DNA of 64,000 nucleotides from Oscillospiraceae bacterium (GTDB lineage: Bacteria > Bacillota > Clostridia > Oscillospirales > Ruminococcaceae). The stretch is taken from positions 186,001 to 250,000 of the forward strand of contig CABIYQ010000001.1 in NCBI GenBank assembly GCA_902362965.1. The letters are read 5' to 3'. Below the pieces are notes generated by a model. The model saw nothing but the letters and a program-made list of their open reading frames with translations. It was not told the DNA's origin and did not search any database. Of this stretch, positions 1-9,068 are shown piece by piece (positions within the stretch are counted from its first letter, which is position 1; each line of letters starts with the position of its first letter). The position numbers and the translations under genes are program-made.

Positions 1-344
1 GTGTTGTTTTCAGTACTCCTACGGGATCGACCGCTTACTCTCTTTCTGCCGGAGGTCCTATTATTGAACCTGAAATGGAATGTATTGAAATGACATTGAT
101 ATGTCCCCATTCTCTATTTACCAGACCGATGATATTTTCACCTGATAAAAAAATAAAATTTCAAAATACACTTGAATCTAATCCTGATATATTTGTTAGC
201 GTCGACGGAGGAGAACCTATTAAATTATCAGTAAATTCATGCGTTGAGATCTCATGTTCAAAGCATAAAATTAAAATTATTGATATGAAAGAAAACACTT
301 TTTATAATTCACTGAATAAAAAATTAATGTATCCAATCAAATAA
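1..344 (+). CDS. nadK: NAD kinase, C-terminal part (5' end outside window)
   Basis: The reading frame enters at base 3 and encodes VVFSTPTGSTAYSLSAGGP, the glycine-rich STPTGSTAY motif that defines the NAD kinase family. The enzyme phosphorylates NAD to NADP in the cytosol using ATP or polyphosphate. The visible 113 codons are the beta-rich C-terminal domain, including the usual VSVDGG turn (near base 200). The N-terminal GGDG part lies before the window. The stop is 3 nt before the longest open frame of argR, so the two are probably co-transcribed; nadK followed by argR and recN is a common Firmicutes order. Identification is firm; only the length is unknown. Confidence 0.93.
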   Translation, partial: VVFSTPTGSTAYSLSAGGPIIEPEMECIEMTLICPHSLFTRPMIFSPDKKIKFQNTLESNPDIFVSVDGGEPIKLSVNSCVEISCSKHKIKIIDMKENTFYNSLNKKLMYPIK

Positions 345-349
345 AAGTG

Positions 350-388
350 AAAGGAGGCTCTGAGTATTTCAGAGAAATAACATTTATG
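350..388 (+). promoter_or_regulatory. argR ribosome site split by a hairpin
   Basis: A strong Shine-Dalgarno AAAGGAGG (350-357) lies 28 nt before the ATG at 386, too far for normal initiation. The gap holds a perfect hairpin, CTCTGA-GTATT-TCAGAG (358-374), followed by 11 nt. Folding the hairpin would leave an effective spacing of about 11 nt. The alternative GTG at 347 lies upstream of this ribosome site and would add 13 residues not usual in ArgR. Confidence 0.6.
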
Positions 389-823
389 AAAAACAAAAGA
401 CAATGTAAAATTCTGGATATTGTAAAAATGCACGATGTAGAAACGCAGGAAATGCTTCAAAGTCTGCTTTCACAGTATGGTTTTAATGTCACACAGGCAA
501 CGGTTTCACGAGATATTAAGGAATTGAAGCTTGTAAAAAAATCCGGAAAAAACGGTGTTTACAGATATGAAATACCAGCCGCTGATATTCCAAAACAAAA
601 TATTTTTATTGATACGGTAACAGATATAGATTATGCTGTAAATACTGTTGTAATTAAGTGCCATAACGGTATGGCACAGGCTGCATGTGCGGCGCTTGAT
701 TCTATGAAGTATGAAAATATTGTCGGTACAATTGCCGGAGACGATACGATTTTTGTTTTAATGAGAACTGAATCTGATGCGGATAATTTGGTAAAAACAT
801 TTAAAAAACTTATCTGGGGGTAA
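386..823 (+). CDS. argR: Arginine repressor ArgR
   Basis: A 145-residue protein, the usual ArgR length. The N-terminal winged helix carries the recognition motif TVSRDIKEL (about residues 39-47). The C-terminal hexamerisation and arginine-binding domain has GTIAGDDTIFVL (about 114-125), whose two Asp residues bind arginine in this family. It is known to repress arginine biosynthesis and activate catabolism when arginine is bound. The start was set at ATG 386 because the protein then begins MKNKRQCKIL like its relatives; the open frame reaches back to a GTG at 347 without a ribosome site of its own. It sits between nadK and recN with 2 nt to recN. No ARG box is evident in the short upstream region. 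Confidence 0.95.
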   Translation: MKNKRQCKILDIVKMHDVETQEMLQSLLSQYGFNVTQATVSRDIKELKLVKKSGKNGVYRYEIPAADIPKQNIFIDTVTDIDYAVNTVVIKCHNGMAQAACAALDSMKYENIVGTIAGDDTIFVLMRTESDADNLVKTFKKLIWG

Positions 824-825
824 AA

Positions 826-2493
826 ATGCTTAAGGAACTTTATATTGAAAATCTTGCAGTAATTGAAAAAGCAGTTATCCCTTTTTCAAATAATTTTAAC
901 TGTTTTACAGGTGAAACCGGCGCCGGAAAATCTATACTTATAAATGGTATTAATGCAGTTTTAGGTCAGCGTGTGACCAAAGATATAGTGAGAACCGGAT
1001 GCAAGAAAGCAATAATTACAGCGTTATTTTCTGATCTCAGCGAAGAGGTAAAGACGCTGCTTGATGAACTGGGTATATCTTATGATAATGATGAAATAAC
1101 TGTTACTAGGGAAATTAATTCTGATGGAGGAAGCAATGCGCGTATAAATTCAAGAACTGCATCAATTGCCATGCTCAGAGAGATTGGCGAATTACTTATT
1201 ACTATACACGGTCAGCATGATAATCAGATACTTTTATCACCGGAAAAACATATTAATGTACTGGACAGTTTCGGAGATACAGAACAATTAATAGCTGATT
1301 ATAAAAATGATTTTAAAAAACTTCAGTCATTGGCAAAGCAGCTGGAAAAATCTAAAAGATCAAGAGTTGAAAAGCGAGATCGTATTATATTACTTAAAAG
1401 CAGAATTGATGATTTAAAAGAAGTTGATATAACTGAAGAAGAATATATTGAATTGGAAAATGAATTCAGACAAATTCAGAATACTGACAGAATTTTTAAA
1501 TCCCTTCAAGTAATAAATGCTATACTTAGTGATGAAAATGAAAATAATACAATTGATATGCTGTCAAAATGTGAAAACGAATTATCTGGAATTGCTGAAT
1601 ATTCCAATGAATTTTCACAGCTTTTTGAAAGATTATCTACATTGAAAATTGAACTTCAGGATATATCTGATGAAATTTACAGTATTGCAGACTCTTTTGA
1701 AATAGATAGCGAAAGAGCAGAATATGTAGTTTCAAAATATAATTCTCTTAATAATTTACAGAAAAAATACGGTTGTGATTTTTCCGGACTGATAAGGCTG
1801 TATAATGAAGGAAGAAAAGAATTATCTGAAATGGAATTTTCTGATGAAGATTTGAAAAAAATAACAGAAGAGAAAAAAAAACTGCTGCATCAGGTTACTG
1901 ATAAAGCTAAAAAAATATCTGAACATAGAAAAAATATATCTGAGTTGTTTGTCAGAAGAGTAACCGAAGAACTTCGTTTTCTTGATATGCCTAATGTTGT
2001 TATTGAGGTAAAGCATGATATAGGTAAACTTACTATAAATGGTATGGATAGTATAGAGTTTCTTATATCTGCCAATAAAGGGGAAAAACCTAAGCCTATT
2101 GCCAAAATAGCGTCGGGCGGTGAATTGTCAAGAATTATGCTTGCACTTAAAAGCGTTATTGCAGACAGAGATTCTGTTGCCACAATGGTATTTGATGAAA
2201 TTGATACCGGAGTAAGCGGAAAAGCAGCTCAGAAAATTGGTATAAAAATGAAACAAATCAGTAAAGACAGGCAGGTAATTTGTGTTACTCATTTGTCACA
2301 GTTGGCAGTTATGGCGGATAATCATTTACTTATTGAAAAAAATACTGTCGAAAATAAAACTATTACAAATGTAATAGAATTAGATTTTAATGGAAGAATA
2401 AAAGAAATTGCACGAATTATGGGCGGAGAAAATCCAAGCGAATTAATATTAAAAAGCGCTGAAGAAGAATTAAATAAAGCCCGTAATATTTAA
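826..2493 (+). CDS. recN: DNA repair protein RecN
   Basis: A 555-residue SMC-like ATPase of normal RecN length, which acts early at DNA double-strand breaks. Visible parts are the Walker A motif GETGAGKS (about residues 29-36), a long charged coiled-coil arm (about 150-380), the ABC signature ASGGELSRI (about 427-435) and the Walker B region VFDEIDTGVSG (about 455-465). It starts 2 nt after argR and is followed 13 nt later by a DnaD-like gene, so it belongs to the nadK-argR-recN-dnaD-dnaC run. Confidence 0.96.
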   Translation: MLKELYIENLAVIEKAVIPFSNNFNCFTGETGAGKSILINGINAVLGQRVTKDIVRTGCKKAIITALFSDLSEEVKTLLDELGISYDNDEITVTREINSDGGSNARINSRTASIAMLREIGELLITIHGQHDNQILLSPEKHINVLDSFGDTEQLIADYKNDFKKLQSLAKQLEKSKRSRVEKRDRIILLKSRIDDLKEVDITEEEYIELENEFRQIQNTDRIFKSLQVINAILSDENENNTIDMLSKCENELSGIAEYSNEFSQLFERLSTLKIELQDISDEIYSIADSFEIDSERAEYVVSKYNSLNNLQKKYGCDFSGLIRLYNEGRKELSEMEFSDEDLKKITEEKKKLLHQVTDKAKKISEHRKNISELFVRRVTEELRFLDMPNVVIEVKHDIGKLTINGMDSIEFLISANKGEKPKPIAKIASGGELSRIMLALKSVIADRDSVATMVFDEIDTGVSGKAAQKIGIKMKQISKDRQVICVTHLSQLAVMADNHLLIEKNTVENKTITNVIELDFNGRIKEIARIMGGENPSELILKSAEEELNKARNI

Positions 2494-2506
2494 TCAGGAG
2501 ATTTAT

Positions 2507-3466
2507 ATGGAATATTTTTTAAATGCGGGTAATTTTGGTTCGGTTTTTGCCGTTCCGATATCTGTTGTTGATAATTATATAAAGCTTGCCAATGAGGCGA
2601 GTATAAAAGTACTGCTTTATATGCTCCGAAATAATGAACAGGCGCTTTCATGCAAAAATATATCTGACGCATTGAATATTTCAGAAAATCAAGTGGAAGA
2701 GGCTTTTGTGTTTTGGGAAAATGCAAATGTATTTGTAAAAAAAAGCGATGCCTTTGCTATTGAACTTGAAAAAAAACAGAGTGTTGTTAAGGAAGAAACT
2801 AAACCAGAAATACATAAACAGAAAAGACCCAATTATAATATTAATCCTTCCGACATTGCTGAAAGAATAGAAAATTCCGAGGAAATAAAATGTTTATTTT
2901 TAATGTCTGAAGAGGCATTCGGAAGACCTCTTACTCATACAGAACAGAGTATTTTTATTTGGATTCATGATTACTTAGGTCTTAGTACTGATGTTATTCT
3001 GATGCTTACGGCTTATTGTATTTCCATTGAAAAGGGAAATATTAGGTACATTGAAACTATAGCTGCTGATTGGGCCGATCGGGAAATTAATAATCTGGAA
3101 ACAGCTCAGGATGAAATTAAGCGATTGGAGGAATATTCCGGATTTAATCGAAAAATTATGAAAATATTCGGTATGAACCGCAAGCCAACTTCTAAGCAGC
3201 AGGAATATATAAATACATGGAAAGAAAAAAATTATAATATTGAACTGATAGAATATGCATATGAAAAAACAATAGAGTCAATTGATAAGCTTAATTTTCC
3301 TTATATAAACAAAATATTGGAAAATTGGTATGAAAACGGTTTGCTGACAAAAGCACAGATAGATAGTGCTAATATCAAAAGAAACAGTAATCCTGAAACA
3401 GAGAAAAAAAGTTATTCGTTTGATATTAATGAAATTAAATCTTTGACTAATAATTTTGGAGAATAA
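2507..3466 (+). CDS. DnaD-like replication initiation protein
   Basis: A 319-residue protein with an N-terminal winged-helix-like segment (about 1-75) and two tandem DnaD/DnaB_2 C-terminal-type domains. The first (about 128-200) ends in the typical YIETIAADW, the second (about 215-285) in YINKILENWYENG. In Bacillus, DnaD and DnaB remodel DNA and help load the replicative helicase during initiation and restart. It starts 13 nt after recN behind a CAGGAG site. Its stop overlaps the ribosome site region of the next gene, a helicase-loader ATPase, which supports a role in primosome assembly. Whether it is the functional DnaD or DnaB counterpart cannot be said. Confidence 0.88.
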   Translation: MEYFLNAGNFGSVFAVPISVVDNYIKLANEASIKVLLYMLRNNEQALSCKNISDALNISENQVEEAFVFWENANVFVKKSDAFAIELEKKQSVVKEETKPEIHKQKRPNYNINPSDIAERIENSEEIKCLFLMSEEAFGRPLTHTEQSIFIWIHDYLGLSTDVILMLTAYCISIEKGNIRYIETIAADWADREINNLETAQDEIKRLEEYSGFNRKIMKIFGMNRKPTSKQQEYINTWKEKNYNIELIEYAYEKTIESIDKLNFPYINKILENWYENGLLTKAQIDSANIKRNSNPETEKKSYSFDINEIKSLTNNFGE

Positions 3467-3467
3467 T

Positions 3468-4448
3468 ATGATTGATGTAATTATTTTGAATAAAGCTATA
3501 AGTGAAATAAAGAACAGACGAAATATAGCCCGTGCTGAAAATAATATGCATTTTGAAGAAATTAATGAAAAAATACCGGAAATAAGTGAAATCAATAATC
3601 AATTGGCTAAAACAAGTATGAATTTACTGAATATTATTAAAAGCGGTCAAAATATAAGTGAAAAAATGGAAGATTTAAAAGAGAAAAATATACAGGCTCA
3701 AAAAATAATAAAAAATCTTCTTACTATTCATGGTTATCCGGAAGATTATCTGCAAATAAAATATACATGTGAAAAGTGTTTTGATACAGGATTTATTAAT
3801 AATGAAAAATGTGAATGTTTACAAAAACTGATAGCCAAAATAACAGCAAACGAAATGAATAAAAATTCACAAATTAATTTATGCAGTTTTGATTCATTTG
3901 ATTTAAATTATTATCGGGGAAATAATCCGGAGAGCACTGCGAAATATCGCAATATAATGAGTAAAATATATAATTACTGTAAAAAATATGCTGATAATTT
4001 TAGTTTGTCAAGCAGTAATATATTAATGTTTGGTAAAACGGGCTTAGGTAAAACACATTTATCATTATCAATAGCCAATGAAGTTTTAAAAAAAGGATAT
4101 AATGTTCTTTATGATTCGGCAATGAATTACTTAAATCAGATAGAAAAAGAGCATTTTGGAAGGGATATTAGCGGTAAGGATACGCTTAGTGTATTATTAA
4201 CGGCTGATCTATTAATATTAGATGATTTTGGAACTGAATTTGAAAAATCGTTTTATGTATCAGTTATATATAATATAATTAATACAAGATTAAACAGAGG
4301 ACTTCCAACTATAATCAGTACTAATTTATACCATGAAGAAATACTTGAAAAGTACGGTGAAAGAATATTTTCCAGATTGTTTACAGTATATGAAAGTATG
4401 GAATTTGTTGGAACGGATATAAGACTCATTAAAAGGAAATCGGGTTAA
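3468..4448 (+). CDS. DnaC/DnaI-like helicase loader ATPase
   Basis: A 326-residue AAA+ protein. A coiled, charged N-terminal half is followed by a cysteine cluster CEKC...CEC (about residues 101-115), the zinc-type motif found in clostridial DnaC-like loaders. Then come Walker A GKTGLGKTHL (about 189-198), Walker B LLILDDFGTE (about 247-256), a sensor STNL segment and the arginine-finger region ERIFSRLF. In this family the protein loads the replicative DNA helicase. The start is ATG 3468 with GGAG 6 nt upstream; an in-frame TTG at 3456 has no site. It directly follows the DnaD-like gene and a terminator follows it. Confidence 0.9.
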   Translation: MIDVIILNKAISEIKNRRNIARAENNMHFEEINEKIPEISEINNQLAKTSMNLLNIIKSGQNISEKMEDLKEKNIQAQKIIKNLLTIHGYPEDYLQIKYTCEKCFDTGFINNEKCECLQKLIAKITANEMNKNSQINLCSFDSFDLNYYRGNNPESTAKYRNIMSKIYNYCKKYADNFSLSSSNILMFGKTGLGKTHLSLSIANEVLKKGYNVLYDSAMNYLNQIEKEHFGRDISGKDTLSVLLTADLLILDDFGTEFEKSFYVSVIYNIINTRLNRGLPTIISTNLYHEEILEKYGERIFSRLFTVYESMEFVGTDIRLIKRKSG

Positions 4449-4461
4449 AAATTATTATTAA

Positions 4462-4511
4462 ACAGAGTAAAAAAAGCCTTTATCGCTTATTTTACTCTGT
4501 TTTTTTATTTT
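4462..4511. terminator. Terminator between dnaC-like gene and malQ
   Basis: Arms ACAGAGTAAAAAAAGC (4462-4477) and GCTTATTTTACTCTGT (4485-4500) pair with one mismatch around a 7-nt loop, followed by TTTTTTTATTTT. It serves the plus-strand operon well. It overlaps the end of the convergent malQ gene and may also work on the minus strand, where the U-tract is weaker. Confidence 0.85.
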
Positions 4512-6001
4512 AATCTTCCATAGAGTTCTGCTATTCTATATATTGTTTGTTTAAGACTATCGGATAGATCTTCATTTTTTAGTCTCCACTTCCAGTTTTT
4601 GCCCAAAGTGGACGGTTCATTCATTCTGCATGAATCATCATAGCCAAGATAGTCTTGCATGGGGATAATACATAATTTTGCGTTGCTTCTCATAATCAAG
4701 CAGATAAATGATGTATATAATTCACTTGTAGGCGTATTGTAATCACATAGATATTCCCTTGCTAGGTTTTGTTCTTCTTCTGAAATTGTATCAAACCATG
4801 AGGTGATTGTTTGATTATCGTGAGTTCCTGTATATGCAATACAGTTTTCACTGTAATTGTGAGGAAGATAATCATTTCTGCATCCGGTATCCCTTGAATC
4901 AAAAGCAAATTCCAGAACTTTCATGCCCGGAAAACCGCTTTCCTTTACCAATTGGCGTACAGAATCTGTCATATATCCCAGATCTTCAGCAATAAAATCT
5001 TTTTCACCCAGTACTTTTTTTATTGCTTTAAATATATCCATTCCAGGACCTTTTTCCCAATGACCATTTATAGCGTTATCAGCGCCGTATGGTATGGAAT
5101 AATATTCGTCAAAACCCCTGAAATGATCAATTCGTAATACATCATATAAATTAAAGCAATGTGAAAGCCTGGAAATCCACCATTTATAATCTGTTTTTTT
5201 ATGATAATCCCATTTATACAATGGATTGCCCCAAAGCTGACCTGTTGCGGAAAAACCGTCCGGAGGACATCCTGCAACAGCAATTGGAGTATTATTTTCA
5301 TCAAATTGAAAAAGCTGTGGATTTGCCCATGCATCGGCGCTGTCAAATGCAACGTAAATTGGAATATCGCCTATAATTTTAATGCCTTTACTGTTAACAT
5401 AAGTTTTCAGTTTGTTCCATTGTAAATAAAAATGAAACTGCATAAATTTCTGAAATTCAATTTCTTCGCTTAATTCATAGCTATATTTTTCGATTGCTTC
5501 GGGAGTCCGCAATTTTATATCTTCATTCCATTCTGTCCACGGAGAACCGTTAAATTTATTTTTTACTGCCATAAATAATGCATAGTCATCAAGCCAATAA
5601 CTGTTTTGATTAACAAAGGATTGAAATTTGAAATCCTTGCTGATATCGCTTCTTTTGTATGCTTTATTTAAAAGAGTATAACGATTTTTGTAAAGACTAC
5701 CATAATCGATACTGCTAATATTTTCACCGAAATTAATTTCATTGCATTCTTCCTTAGTCAGATAACCTATATCAATAAATTCTTCAAGATTTATAAAATA
5801 AGGATTTCCGGCAAAAGAAGAGAATGACTGATAAGGAGAATCCCCATAGCTTGTGGGACCAAGGGGAAGTATCTGCCAGTAAGACTGTCCGGCTTCGTTG
5901 AGCCAATCTGCAAAATTATAGGCGGCTTCAGAAAAACAGCCTATACCGTATTTTGACGGCAAACTTGAAATATGCAGTAATATTCCGGAACTTCTGTTCA
6001 T
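4505..6001 (-). CDS. malQ: 4-alpha-glucanotransferase (amylomaltase, GH77)
   Basis: A 498-residue GH77 enzyme of the usual length. It moves alpha-1,4-glucan segments between maltodextrins and releases glucose. The N-terminus has SSGILLHISSLPSKYGIG and the substrate-site loop SYGDSPYQSFSSFAGNPYFI. Catalytic regions are visible: nucleophile Asp in VLRIDHFRGFDEY (about residue 291), acid/base Glu in FIAEDLG (about 340) and the third Asp in GTHDNQT (about 394). It is the last gene of the minus-strand operon that begins with glycogen phosphorylase; the pair MalQ plus phosphorylase is the standard route for breaking down maltodextrins to glucose 1-phosphate. AGGAGG lies just before the ATG. Confidence 0.96.
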   Translation of the reverse strand: MNRSSGILLHISSLPSKYGIGCFSEAAYNFADWLNEAGQSYWQILPLGPTSYGDSPYQSFSSFAGNPYFINLEEFIDIGYLTKEECNEINFGENISSIDYGSLYKNRYTLLNKAYKRSDISKDFKFQSFVNQNSYWLDDYALFMAVKNKFNGSPWTEWNEDIKLRTPEAIEKYSYELSEEIEFQKFMQFHFYLQWNKLKTYVNSKGIKIIGDIPIYVAFDSADAWANPQLFQFDENNTPIAVAGCPPDGFSATGQLWGNPLYKWDYHKKTDYKWWISRLSHCFNLYDVLRIDHFRGFDEYYSIPYGADNAINGHWEKGPGMDIFKAIKKVLGEKDFIAEDLGYMTDSVRQLVKESGFPGMKVLEFAFDSRDTGCRNDYLPHNYSENCIAYTGTHDNQTITSWFDTISEEEQNLAREYLCDYNTPTSELYTSFICLIMRSNAKLCIIPMQDYLGYDDSCRMNEPSTLGKNWKWRLKNEDLSDSLKQTIYRIAELYGRLK

Positions 6002-6014
6002 AAATTTCCTCCTG

Positions 6015-6842
6015 TTAAATTGAAATAATCACACCGTAATGGTCTGAAACTACAGGTCTGTTTTTACCGTTAAAAATAACGTTAGAGCTTTTTACTGGTA
6101 TTTTATGTCTACACCATATATGATCTATTCTTATATTAGTTTTTTCTTTTAATTTGTCTTTCCAGCCATCAATAACCTTTTCAACTGTAAATCCATTATC
6201 TTTTTCTTTTGCAAGATTATAACAATCATACCAACCGGAAGCGTTAATTAAGTCATATCCTTCGTTTCTGACTTCTGCCGGACTGTTAAAATCACCCATG
6301 ATCCATATGTTTTTAAGTTTGCATAAATGATCATTGAGTTTTTTCCATTGACGTTCAAAAGGATCTTCATTATCATTCCACCAGCCCATATGAACGCTGT
6401 AAAACCATTCTTCTTTCTTGTCATCAGTAAGAATACCAAGAACTTTTCTGGTTTTCCAGTTTTCGTAATCATCGTTATTGCTTATTAAAAAAGTATCGGT
6501 TTTTAAAATAGGTTTTAGACTTAAAACTGCCAGACCTTCATCAAACTTGCCATAACCATTTTTCAGCGGCAGCCATGTCCAGTAATAATTAATATTTTTT
6601 TCATTAAGAATTTTTATTATATGATATGCATGATTGTCTTTAGTAATCCGGACAGATGACTGACAGGGATAAAAACCTGTCAGTTCATTTTCCGGAACAG
6701 GAGTACAGTTTATTGTCTGATTGACTTCCTGTAATGCTATAATATCCGGTTTTTCCTGTAAAATGGCATCAGTAAATATTTTAAGCTTTGTTTTATAGTT
6801 GTTTTCAATAAGACTGTGTGTGTTAAGCGTAAGAAGTTTAAT
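6015..6842 (-). CDS. Endonuclease/exonuclease/phosphatase-fold protein, probable ATT start
   Basis: The sequence opens KLLTLNTHS and continues with PDIIALQEVNQ, then GDFNS and SDHYGVIISI at the C-terminus. These are the metal and catalytic motifs (Asn, Glu, Asp-Asn, Asp-His) of the EEP superfamily, which holds phosphodiesterases, nucleases and sphingomyelinases. No signal peptide is seen, so it is probably cytosolic. Its substrate is unknown; placement between malQ and a PTS gene suggests sugar-operon association only. The frame reaches a GTG at 6851, but that GTG lies inside the only ribosome site (GAGGTG, 6854-6849). The well-spaced start is the ATT at 6842, giving 275 residues beginning as relatives do. 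Confidence 0.8.
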   Translation of the reverse strand: MKLLTLNTHSLIENNYKTKLKIFTDAILQEKPDIIALQEVNQTINCTPVPENELTGFYPCQSSVRITKDNHAYHIIKILNEKNINYYWTWLPLKNGYGKFDEGLAVLSLKPILKTDTFLISNNDDYENWKTRKVLGILTDDKKEEWFYSVHMGWWNDNEDPFERQWKKLNDHLCKLKNIWIMGDFNSPAEVRNEGYDLINASGWYDCYNLAKEKDNGFTVEKVIDGWKDKLKEKTNIRIDHIWCRHKIPVKSSNVIFNGKNRPVVSDHYGVIISI

Positions 6843-6860
6843 TATTAACACCTCTGTTCA

Positions 6861-9038
6861 TTAAAGAATATCATTGATATCTGACTTTAATACATCTGCT
6901 TTCGGACCGTAAACCGCTTGTATTCCTGTATCCTTTTTAAGCAATCCTAAAGCGCCTTCTGACTTCCATGCTTCAGCGTCTGCAACTATATCAGGATTCT
7001 TAACAGTTACACGAAGCCGTGTCATACATGAATCAACAAAAACAATGTTGTCCCGTCCGCCCAGTAATGCTATTATGCGTTCCGGCTGACCGTCCGACTT
7101 ACCGGTATTTTTAGAATCTGAGATTGAAATTGCCATATCATCATTATTATCACTGTAATTTCCAAGACGTCCCGGAGTTGCGAATTTAAATTTTCCTATC
7201 ATATAGTAAGCTACAAAATATCCCACTGCAAAGAATACTATAACAGCTATAATAAAATTAATTATGTCACCGCCAAGTCCTGCTTTCAGCGACATTGGTA
7301 TACGGGTAATCAATTCAAGATTTCCAAATGAATGAAGTCGCAAATCGAAAATTCCTGCTAACGCAAATGCACAGCCCTGCAATATCGCATAAACAATATA
7401 AAGAGGAATGGCGCAGAACATAAACATAAATTCAATTGGTTCAGTTACGCCTGTCAGAAATACTGCAAGGGCTGTTGAAACGAACATTGAACGGTATTTT
7501 TTTCTTTTATCCTTGTCTACTCTGCGGAACATTGCCAAAGCAACTCCAAGAAGAAGTCCGGTAGCGCCGATCATTTGACCTACCTTAAAACGTGCCGGAG
7601 TAACTGATTCAAGAAGATTATTGTAAGAATCCATATCCCCTTGGTTTTTAAAATTGATAAGATCTGTTACCCATGCGAGCCATAGAGGATCCTGACCAAA
7701 TACTTCTGAACCGATATTTGCTCCTGTTTGAATCATATAAGTTCCGCCGAAAGAAGTATAGTTCATTGGAATTGTAAGCATGTGGTGAAGTCCGAAGGGA
7801 AGAAGCAAACGTTCAAGGGTACCGTATATAAACGGCGCCAGAACAGGGGAGGACGATGAAGAATTTGCAATCCACATTCCGAAAGAATTTATACCCAGCT
7901 GTACAACAGGCCATACGACTGCCAATATAAGTGAAATAATCACAGACCATAAAATTACTACAAGAGGTACGAATCTCTTTCCGTTAAAAAATGACAGAGC
8001 ATCTGGAAGTTTACGGAAATTATAATATTTATTATAAATAATTCCGCCTACGAATCCTGATATAATACCGACAAAAACGCCCATATTAAGTGCAGGAGCG
8101 CCCAGAACGGACGTAAAATAACCGTTTACTTCTATTTCCTGTCCGAAAAGTGTATGAGTTACTGCGTTAGGATCGTTTAGCATGTCGTTTGTAACTCCGA
8201 AAATTGCACCGGTAATACTGTTAATTAAAATAAAGGCTATTACAGCGGCAAATGCTCCTCCGGCTTTTTCCTTCGCCCATGAACCGCCTATTGCTATGGC
8301 AAAAAGTATATGAAGATTATTGATTATTGCCCAACCGATATTCTCCATAATATTTCCGATAGTCATAACAAGCTGTATATCTCCGCCTGCCATTGCAATA
8401 AGCTTGCCGAGACTTATCATAAGTCCGGCTGCCGGCATTACTGCAATTACAACCATCAGAACCTTTCCGAGCTTTTGCAGAAAGTCAAAGTTAAGTGAAT
8501 GTTTTTTCTTTTTGCTTTTAATATCTGTGTTTTCATTTGAAGAGCTGTTTTGTTCTGGTTCTTCAATTTCTGCGTCTTCTACAGTTAGGACAGCAATCTT
8601 TCCTGCTTTTACCATTCCTTCATTTACTGTCATAATTTTATTTTCAATACCGTCGCATATTAAAACAGGTGTAATTAGATTGATGTTATGCTGTTTTAGT
8701 AATTTTATATCAGCTTCTGCAATTAGATCTCCCACTTTTACGTTATCCCCAACTTTAACATGAGAGGTAAATCCCTGTCCCTTTAGCGATACTGTTTCAA
8801 GACCGAAATGTATGAGTATTTCCAGTCCGTCGTCAGATTCAATACCATAGGCATGGCGTGTATCTGCAATAGAAGAAATCTTACCGTTTACAGGACTGTA
8901 AATTTTTCCGTCTTCAGGTATAATGGCACAGCCTTCACCAAGAACTCTGTCAGAAAAAACAGGATCCGGTACTTCGTCAAGTGAAATAACCTTGCCGTTA
9001 ATTGGAGCAAAAACTGATTTAACGTTTTTATTATCCAA
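6861..9038 (-). CDS. PTS permease EIIA-EIIC-EIIB, glucose/GlcNAc/maltose family
   Basis: A 725-residue fused phosphotransferase permease that imports and phosphorylates a sugar. Domains in order: EIIA (about 1-150, phospho-His in EILIHFGLETV, His77, with partner His62), a charged linker, EIIC (about 185-610, ten or so membrane segments, YGTLERLLLPFGLHH and GVTEPIEFMFMF motifs) and EIIB (about 650-725, phospho-Cys in VDSCMTRLRV, Cys671). The EIIC motifs place it with PtsG, NagE and MalX proteins; the exact sugar cannot be read. The order A-C-B differs from the C-B-A order of Bacillus PtsG. It starts with TTG behind AAAGGAGG, downstream of glycogen phosphorylase. Confidence 0.92.
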   Translation of the reverse strand: MDNKNVKSVFAPINGKVISLDEVPDPVFSDRVLGEGCAIIPEDGKIYSPVNGKISSIADTRHAYGIESDDGLEILIHFGLETVSLKGQGFTSHVKVGDNVKVGDLIAEADIKLLKQHNINLITPVLICDGIENKIMTVNEGMVKAGKIAVLTVEDAEIEEPEQNSSSNENTDIKSKKKKHSLNFDFLQKLGKVLMVVIAVMPAAGLMISLGKLIAMAGGDIQLVMTIGNIMENIGWAIINNLHILFAIAIGGSWAKEKAGGAFAAVIAFILINSITGAIFGVTNDMLNDPNAVTHTLFGQEIEVNGYFTSVLGAPALNMGVFVGIISGFVGGIIYNKYYNFRKLPDALSFFNGKRFVPLVVILWSVIISLILAVVWPVVQLGINSFGMWIANSSSSSPVLAPFIYGTLERLLLPFGLHHMLTIPMNYTSFGGTYMIQTGANIGSEVFGQDPLWLAWVTDLINFKNQGDMDSYNNLLESVTPARFKVGQMIGATGLLLGVALAMFRRVDKDKRKKYRSMFVSTALAVFLTGVTEPIEFMFMFCAIPLYIVYAILQGCAFALAGIFDLRLHSFGNLELITRIPMSLKAGLGGDIINFIIAVIVFFAVGYFVAYYMIGKFKFATPGRLGNYSDNNDDMAISISDSKNTGKSDGQPERIIALLGGRDNIVFVDSCMTRLRVTVKNPDIVADAEAWKSEGALGLLKKDTGIQAVYGPKADVLKSDINDIL

Positions 9039-9068
9039 ATTATATCCTCCTTTATAATTATTAGCCTA

